Shown here: positions 58,238 to 64,000 of the stretch, in pieces
Layout of the letters: every line of letters starts with the position of its first letter
Numbering within the stretch: position 1 is the stretch's first letter
NCBI RefSeq assembly: GCF_000521785.1
Contig: NZ_JALZ01000009.1
Location: 62,001-126,000 of the forward strand
Source of the DNA: Roseivivax halodurans JCM 10272
Lineage (GTDB): Bacteria > Pseudomonadota > Alphaproteobacteria > Rhodobacterales > Rhodobacteraceae
Direction: 5' to 3'
Length of the DNA stretch: 64,000 bases
Notes under the pieces: model-generated
What the model was told of the DNA's origin: nothing
What the model saw: only the letters and a program-made list of their open reading frames with translations
The model's database searches: none
Made by a program: the position numbers and the translations under genes

Positions 58238-59545
58238 ATGATCCCACGCTATTCCCGCCCCGACATGGTCGCGATCTGGGCACCGGAGACCAAGTTCCGC
58301 ATCTGGTTCGAGATCGAGGCCCATGCCTGCGATGCCCAGGCCGAGCTCGGCGTGATCCCGAAGGAGAACGCCGAAGCGGTCTGGAAGGCCGATGGGGTGG
58401 AGTTCGACGTCGCCCGCATCGACGAAATCGAGGCGGTGACCAAGCATGACGTGATCGCGTTCCTGACGCATCTCGCAGAGATCGTGGGCAGCGACGAGGC
58501 GCGCTTCGTCCATCAGGGCATGACCTCGTCGGACGTGCTCGACACCACGTTCAACATCCAGCTCGTCCGGGCCGCCGACATCCTGATCGCCGATCTCGAA
58601 GGCCTGCTCGCCGCGCTCAAGCGCCGCGCCTTCGAGCACAAGGAGACGGTCCGCATCGGCCGCAGCCACGGCATCCACGCCGAACCGACCACGATGGGCC
58701 TGACCTTCGCACGCTTCTATGCCGAGATGAACCGCAACCTCGAGCGCATGAAGACAGCCCGCCAAGAGGTTGCAACGGGCGCACTTTCCGGTGCTGTGGG
58801 CACCTTCGCGAATATCGATCCCCGGGTCGAGGAGCATGTCTGCGCGAAGCTCGGTCTCGCGCCCGAGCCCATCTCGACGCAGGTGATCCCGCGGGACCGG
58901 CACGCTGCCTTCTTTGCCACGCTCGGCGTCGTCGCCTCGTCGATCGAGAATCTCGCGACCGAGGTCCGGCACATGCAGCGCACCGAGGTGCTGGAAGCGG
59001 AGGAATTCTTCTCCGCGGGCCAGAAGGGCTCCTCGGCGATGCCGCACAAGCGCAACCCGGTCCTGACCGAGAACCTCACCGGTCTCGCGCGTCTCGTTCG
59101 GATGGCGGTGATCCCTGCGATGGAGAACGTGGCGCTCTGGCACGAGCGCGACATCTCGCATTCTAGCGTCGAGCGGAACATCGGCCCCGATGCGACCGTC
59201 ACGCTCGACTTTGCGCTCGCCCGGCTGACCAGCGTGGTCGACAAGCTGGTGATCTACCCCGAGCACATGCTGCGCAACATGAACCAGTACAAAGGCCTCG
59301 TGATGTCGCAGCGGGTGCTTCTGGCGCTGACCCAGAAGGGCGCGAGCCGGGAAGACGCCTATACGCTCGTGCAGCGCAACGCCATGAAGGTCTGGGAAGA
59401 GGGCCGCGATTTCCAGACGGAGCTGGAGGGCGATGCGGATGTCACCGCGATCCTGACGAAGGAGGAGATCGCCGAGAAGTTCGACCTCGGATATCACACC
59501 AAGCATGTGGACACGATCTTCCGCCGGGTCTTCGGCGAGAGCTGA
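58238..59545 (+). CDS. purB: Adenylosuccinate lyase PurB
   Basis: Acts twice in purine synthesis, splitting SAICAR and adenylosuccinate to release fumarate. It is 435 residues long. It starts MIPRYSRPDMVAIWAPETKF and has the family signature SSAMPHKRNP and the catalytic histidine in GRSHGIHAEPT. GAGG precedes the ATG; an earlier in-frame ATG adds 12 unsupported residues. A strong terminator follows. Confidence 0.97.
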   Translation: MIPRYSRPDMVAIWAPETKFRIWFEIEAHACDAQAELGVIPKENAEAVWKADGVEFDVARIDEIEAVTKHDVIAFLTHLAEIVGSDEARFVHQGMTSSDVLDTTFNIQLVRAADILIADLEGLLAALKRRAFEHKETVRIGRSHGIHAEPTTMGLTFARFYAEMNRNLERMKTARQEVATGALSGAVGTFANIDPRVEEHVCAKLGLAPEPISTQVIPRDRHAAFFATLGVVASSIENLATEVRHMQRTEVLEAEEFFSAGQKGSSAMPHKRNPVLTENLTGLARLVRMAVIPAMENVALWHERDISHSSVERNIGPDATVTLDFALARLTSVVDKLVIYPEHMLRNMNQYKGLVMSQRVLLALTQKGASREDAYTLVQRNAMKVWEEGRDFQTELEGDADVTAILTKEEIAEKFDLGYHTKHVDTIFRRVFGES

Positions 59546-59552
59546 ACATGTG

Positions 59553-59578
59553 GCGGCCTCACGCCGACGTGAGGCCGC
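59553..59578 (+). terminator. purB terminator
   Basis: Perfect 11-bp stem GCGGCCTCACG / CGTGAGGCCGC with CCGA loop, 8 bp after the purB stop. A T-run (59592-59596) follows 14 bp later. Confidence 0.8.
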
Positions 59579-59649
59579 TGCCGACTTCTCGTTTTTGCGT
59601 CATCGCACGGCTGTGCTATCTTCCCCTAGGTCACCTCGGAGGAATGATG

Positions 59650-59805
59650 ATGACGCTGAAGACGCTTCTTACCGCCTGCACGCTTACCGTGGTCTCGGCC
59701 ATCGGCGCCTCCGCCGAATGCGGCTGGCAGAAACAGGCCATGAGCTGCGCCGACGGAATGACCTACGACCGCGAAAGCGGCACCTGCGTGGTTGTCTCTG
59801 GCTGA
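59650..59805 (+). CDS. Small secreted Cys-containing protein
   Basis: A 51-residue protein: signal peptide 1 to about 22 (MTLKTLLTACTLTVVSAIGA, cleavage after ASA) and a mature chain of about 29 residues with C24, C33 and C46, in MSCADG and GTCVVVSG. Three ATG codons stand in a row; GGAGG is placed seven bases from the third, so I chose that one. I have seen similar tiny proteins next to purB in relatives, but no function is known. The odd number of cysteines allows an intermolecular disulfide. Confidence 0.75.
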   Translation: MTLKTLLTACTLTVVSAIGASAECGWQKQAMSCADGMTYDRESGTCVVVSG

Positions 59806-59936
59806 AGGCGGTTGACGGCCCGGGTCGGCGAGCCAGGCGATTTCCTCGCGTCGCGGTCCTGCTCGACGACAAGCCTTCGTTAAGGCCTCTCGGGTAGCTC
59901 TGGCGCATCAGCCAGAACAGCGATGCGCCTCAGATC

Positions 59937-60995
59937 ATGACCGCTCTTACCCCGCTCGGTTTGCCGAACCGGCCCGTGGCAGGACGTCCTGCTCACCTCA
60001 CCCGCCGCGCCAAGGCGGCCATCGTCGTGCAGTTCATCCTCAACGAAGGTGCCGACGTGCCGCTGTCGGACCTGCCCGACGAGGCGCAAGAGGCATTGAC
60101 GATGGAGCTGGGCGCGATGCGCTATGTCGACCGCACCACCCTCGACGCCGTCATCGACGAATTCACCGAAGAGCTCGAGGCAGTCGGTCTGTCCTTCCCC
60201 GGCGACATGGCCGGGGCGCTCGACCGCCTCGAAGGCAGGATCAGCGCACATACCGCGAGGCGACTTCGCAAGGAGGCCGGAGTGCGCCAGCGTGGCGACC
60301 CCTGGGACCGGATCGGCGAGCAGTCCGTCGAGCGGCTTATCGAGTTCGTCACCTCCGAAAGCATCGAGATCGCGGCGGTGCTCATGTCGAAGATCAACGT
60401 CACCAAGGCCGCTCAGGTGCTCGGCCGACTTCCGGGGCCGCTAGCGCGCCGGATTACCTATGCTGTGTCCAAGACGCAGCGCATCACGCCGGAGGCGGTG
60501 GACAGGATCGGTCTCGCGCTCGCCTCGCAGATCGACGCAGCCCCGGCCCGCGCCTTCACGGGCGCGCCGGAAGAGCGGATAGGGGCGATCCTCAACTACT
60601 CGGCGGATCGCACGAGAGAGGACGTGCTCGAGGGGCTGGAACAGACCGATGCGCCCTTCGCCGAAGCGGTCCGCAAGGCGATCTTCACGTTTGCCAACAT
60701 CCCGGAGCGGATCTCGGCAGCGGACCTTCCGAGGATCTGCCGCGATGTCGACAACGAAACGCTGATCATCGCGCTGGCCGGATCGCGCACCGAAGAGCTG
60801 AAAATCGCTGCCGACTATATTCTGGACAGTCTCTCGGCCCGCATGGCCGGCGCCCTCCGGGAGGAAATCGCAGACCGCGCCGCCCCAAAGGCGAAGGACG
60901 TCGAAGCTGCGCATCGCGAAGTCGTCGATACGATCCGCGGCCTCGTCAATTCCGGCGAGATCAAGCTCGTCGAGCCCGAGAGCGAGGACGCGTGA
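59937..60995 (+). CDS. fliG: Orphan FliG-like motor switch protein
   Basis: A 352-residue protein whose C-terminal half matches FliG: VERLIEFVTSESIEIAAVLM (about 131-150), TFANIPERISAADLPRICRD, then the motor domain VDNETLIIALAG.., RMAGALREEIADRAAPKAKD. The FliG middle-domain EHPQ motif is replaced by SESIE, and the charged residues of the torque helix are kept as R302, R308, E309, E310 and R314 (approximate match to the E. coli R281, D288, D289, R297 set). No other flagellar gene is near. It may be the true FliG of a scattered flagellar system or a relative with another role. Confidence 0.8.
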   Translation: MTALTPLGLPNRPVAGRPAHLTRRAKAAIVVQFILNEGADVPLSDLPDEAQEALTMELGAMRYVDRTTLDAVIDEFTEELEAVGLSFPGDMAGALDRLEGRISAHTARRLRKEAGVRQRGDPWDRIGEQSVERLIEFVTSESIEIAAVLMSKINVTKAAQVLGRLPGPLARRITYAVSKTQRITPEAVDRIGLALASQIDAAPARAFTGAPEERIGAILNYSADRTREDVLEGLEQTDAPFAEAVRKAIFTFANIPERISAADLPRICRDVDNETLIIALAGSRTEELKIAADYILDSLSARMAGALREEIADRAAPKAKDVEAAHREVVDTIRGLVNSGEIKLVEPESEDA

Positions 60996-61063
60996 GCCCT
61001 GCACCTTGAGCTCTTTGGCCGACCGCCCTATCCCTCGGGCTCCCCCCGCGAAGGAGCGCAGCC

Positions 61064-62017
61064 TTGGCCGACCGCCCGCAAACCGATGTTTCAGACCCCG
61101 AGATGCCGACCGGAACTTGGGGCGAGTGGGCAAGCGATCATGCTCTGAGGTCGGCGATCAGTCTGTGCCTCGCCCTTCCGCTGAAGATGCGGCTTTGGCT
61201 GATGGGGGGACTTGTGTCGCGCATTGTCGCTCCGCTCGCGGGCTACGAGGCGCGCGCCATGCAGAACCTCGCCCATGTCTGGCCCGAGATGTCGCACACC
61301 GAACGCCGACGCCTTGCCCGCCGCGTCGCCGACAATGCCGGCCGGACAATGATCGAGAACTACGACGTGCTGGGCCTGCGGGACCGGATGAGAGACGCTC
61401 CCGTCACGGGGCCCGGGCTCCCGGCGATGGAGGAAGCGCGCGAGGCGGGCCGCCCCATCCTCTTCGTCACCGGCCATTACGGGAATTTCGAGGCGCCGCG
61501 CGCCGCGCTCGTCGCCCGCGGCTGGAAGATCGGCGGTCTCTACCGGCCGATGTCGAACGCCTATTTCAACGCGCATTACGCCGAAAACATGCACCGCCTT
61601 TCGGGCCCCGTCTTCGAGCAGGGCCGGCGCGGGACGATGGGCCTCATGCGGCACATCCGCGGCGGCGGCATGGGCGTGCTGCTCTTCGATCTCTACTCGG
61701 GCAAAGGTGTGCCGATCGAGTTCATGGGGCGCCCCGCCCCGACCCTCACCTCGGCGGCCGAGATCGCGCTCAAGACCGACGCGCTCATGGTGCCGTTCTT
61801 CGGGATACGGCAGCCCGACGGCGTGAGCTTCGAGGCGCATTTCGACGCTCCGATCCCCCCCGGAGATCCGGTCGAGATGATGCGCGCCGCGACGCGCGCG
61901 CTGGAAGCCCGCATCGAGGCTGATCCCGCGCAATGGTTCTGGATCCACAGGCGCTGGAAACCCGAGCGGCAGGCGCGGCGTCAGCGCAAGCGCGCGGCGG
62001 CCAATACCGCTCCGTAG
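61064..62017 (+). CDS. LpxL/HtrB-family lipid acyltransferase
   Basis: A 317-residue membrane-associated acyltransferase. The active-site motif is HYGNFE (H-x4-E), followed by GGLYRPMSNAYFNAHY and a GLLFDLYSGKG-like segment. The family adds a secondary acyl chain to lipid A or acylates other lipids. It starts at TTG with AAGGAG eight bases upstream. An Arg-rich C-terminal tail overlaps the DUF1223 gene on the other strand by 37 bp. It stands apart from other lipid A genes. Confidence 0.88.
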   Translation: MADRPQTDVSDPEMPTGTWGEWASDHALRSAISLCLALPLKMRLWLMGGLVSRIVAPLAGYEARAMQNLAHVWPEMSHTERRRLARRVADNAGRTMIENYDVLGLRDRMRDAPVTGPGLPAMEEAREAGRPILFVTGHYGNFEAPRAALVARGWKIGGLYRPMSNAYFNAHYAENMHRLSGPVFEQGRRGTMGLMRHIRGGGMGVLLFDLYSGKGVPIEFMGRPAPTLTSAAEIALKTDALMVPFFGIRQPDGVSFEAHFDAPIPPGDPVEMMRAATRALEARIEADPAQWFWIHRRWKPERQARRQRKRAAANTAP

Positions 62018-62676
62018 CCGTCTTCCTGGACCATGACGACGGCGGGCGCCTCACCCTCGATCGGCACGTCTTCCGCGAAGGCGCCGGTGCCGGCCCAACG
62101 CCCCACGACGTCCCAATCGGTCACGATGTGACTGTAGTCGATCTTGTGGCCTGCATTCTCGCCGCGGTGAATCTTCACCGCGTGGCCGGGCTCGTAGCGT
62201 ACGAGATAGATGACCGCCGGCCCGACCGGGGTCTCGGTCTCGGCCGTGATCATGAGCATGCCGTCCTTGCGCGAGACGTCCATCGTCACCGGGCTGTCCT
62301 TGCCGCGATGCGCGTCTATGATCGAACGGACGTCCTTCGGCCGGGTGCCGACGACGTCATGGGTGCCCCCCACGACCATTTGCGGCGTGTAGACCGAGTT
62401 GCGCCCGGCGGCCTCGGCGTAACCCTTTTGCCGCGCGGTGAACTTCGGCTGGGCGAAGCTGTCTTTCCAGCCGATATAGTCCCAGTAATCGACATGCAGA
62501 GCCAGCGGAATGACGTCCGCCTCCTGGCCCAGTTCCTGAAGCAACGCATCGGCCGGCGGACAGGACGAACAGCCCTGAGAGGTGAAGAGCTCGACCACCA
62601 CGGGCTGATCGCCCGCAAACGCCGGCCCGGCACACATCGCAAGGGAGGTCGTTACCCAAAGGGCCAGTCGGCGCAT
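61981..62676 (-). CDS. DUF1223 periplasmic thioredoxin-like protein
   Basis: A 231-residue exported protein: signal peptide 1 to about 21 (PAFA|GDQ), and a DUF1223 domain starting VVVELFTSQGCSSCPPADAL, a thioredoxin-like C-x2-C, with LHVDYWDYIGWKD following. Function is unknown, perhaps redox. It converges on the acyltransferase gene and overlaps it by 37 bp. Confidence 0.9.
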   Translation of the reverse strand: MRRLALWVTTSLAMCAGPAFAGDQPVVVELFTSQGCSSCPPADALLQELGQEADVIPLALHVDYWDYIGWKDSFAQPKFTARQKGYAEAAGRNSVYTPQMVVGGTHDVVGTRPKDVRSIIDAHRGKDSPVTMDVSRKDGMLMITAETETPVGPAVIYLVRYEPGHAVKIHRGENAGHKIDYSHIVTDWDVVGRWAGTGAFAEDVPIEGEAPAVVMVQEDGYGAVLAAARLR

Positions 62677-62915
62677 CGTCGAAGCTCCAGATCGGTTACT
62701 GACCAGAACGGCTTAGACAGGGGGAACTGAAATGACCAGTCACCGTTCTGCGAGAGAATCCCGTGGTACGGTTCCGCGTCGGAAGGCCGACACTCCGGAG
62801 TTGCCGCGCCCTCTTGCCACCATTTGCATACGACAGTATACAATTCCGCGTCGTTCCCCTTGATCGAGACTGCGCCATCGGGCAAGACCCCCGCGACCAT
62901 CGTTTCGATCTCCAA
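62652..62915 (-). CDS. Hypothetical 87-residue ORF (doubtful)
   Basis: An open frame upstream of DUF1223 on the same strand, ending inside that gene's signal-peptide region by 25 bp. The product ([20 protein letters not shown].., two Trp-rich patches) has a plausible composition but I recognise no family. It overlaps the strong acnA promoter at 62814-62842 and its GC content is lower than the neighbours. It may be non-coding. Confidence 0.3.
   Translation of the reverse strand: MEIETMVAGVLPDGAVSIKGNDAELYTVVCKWWQEGAATPECRPSDAEPYHGILSQNGDWSFQFPLSKPFWSVTDLELRRCADWPFG
62814..62842 (+). promoter_or_regulatory. Probable acnA promoter
   Basis: TTGCCA (62814-62819), 17 bp, TATACA (62837-62842): the closest match to the consensus in the window. 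The transcript would start near 62849, leaving a leader of about 87 bases before acnA. Confidence 0.6.
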
Positions 62916-62935
62916 GCATTCTCAGGGAGGCATGC

Positions 62936-64000
<1,065 letters not shown>

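Overview
The window is a gene-dense, GC-rich stretch of an alphaproteobacterial chromosome. The gene families point to the Rhodobacteraceae/Roseobacter group: CckA, DUF1476, DUF4167, DUF6314, the TIGR02281-type membrane aspartic protease, an lptFG-lptD-surA-pdxA-rsmA block, and a split corrinoid methyltransferase set. The genus cannot be fixed from the sequence. About 67 protein genes and one tRNA gene fill nearly all of it. I see no phage, transposase, CRISPR array or rRNA operon.

Layout. 1-421 is the 3' end of gap. 523-3629 (minus) is the dctBD two-component pair; its DctD lacks the sigma-54 contact motif. 3666-5441 (minus) is purC-purS-purQ. 5598-9987 (mostly plus) holds a DUF1476 protein, a homocysteine methyltransferase, a corrinoid protein, a small membrane protein and DUF1638, with a radical SAM gene reading the other way. 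10292-14971 is a tightly overlapped operon trpG-trpD-ung-trpC-moaC-moeA. 14978-18557 (minus) has cckA and an RsmB-like methyltransferase. 18714-25179 has a TraR/DksA zinc finger, guaB, a CoA transferase, a MarC protein, an aspartic protease, and holC with pepA. 25369-32802 is the LPS-export operon lptF-lptG-lptD with surA and pdxA, then rsmA. 32816-38346 (minus) has DUF4167, prfA-prmC, DUF1499, and an agmatinase-family plus M20 hydrolase pair. 38427-41521 has mazG, an iron-binding lipoprotein-like periplasmic protein and a YihY/BrkB protein.

41597-43868 (minus) is fabD-fabG-acpP. 44041-45905 is a cytochrome b561-YceI fusion facing a stand-alone YceI. 46242-47524 is rpsF-rpsR-rplI. 47710-49851 is a quorum-sensing island of an XRE regulator, a LuxR and an unusually long LuxI. 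49961-53065 (minus) is tRNA-Leu(UAG)-tig and nnr. 53231-55062 is glnB-glnA. After this come a lytic transglycosylase, an orphan DUF3445 heme N-demethylase-like gene, bioY, DUF6314, purB, a tiny secreted Cys protein, an orphan FliG-like protein, an LpxL-type acyltransferase, DUF1223, and the 5' part of acnA, which runs off the end.

Most of this is housekeeping biology arranged in translationally coupled operons (many ATGA/GTGA overlaps) separated by clear hairpin terminators. The parts most worth following up are the LuxI with an extra C-terminal domain in an XRE-LuxR-LuxI unit, the DctD without GAFTGA, the corrinoid methyl-transfer cluster with its 57-residue membrane protein, and the divergent FliG.
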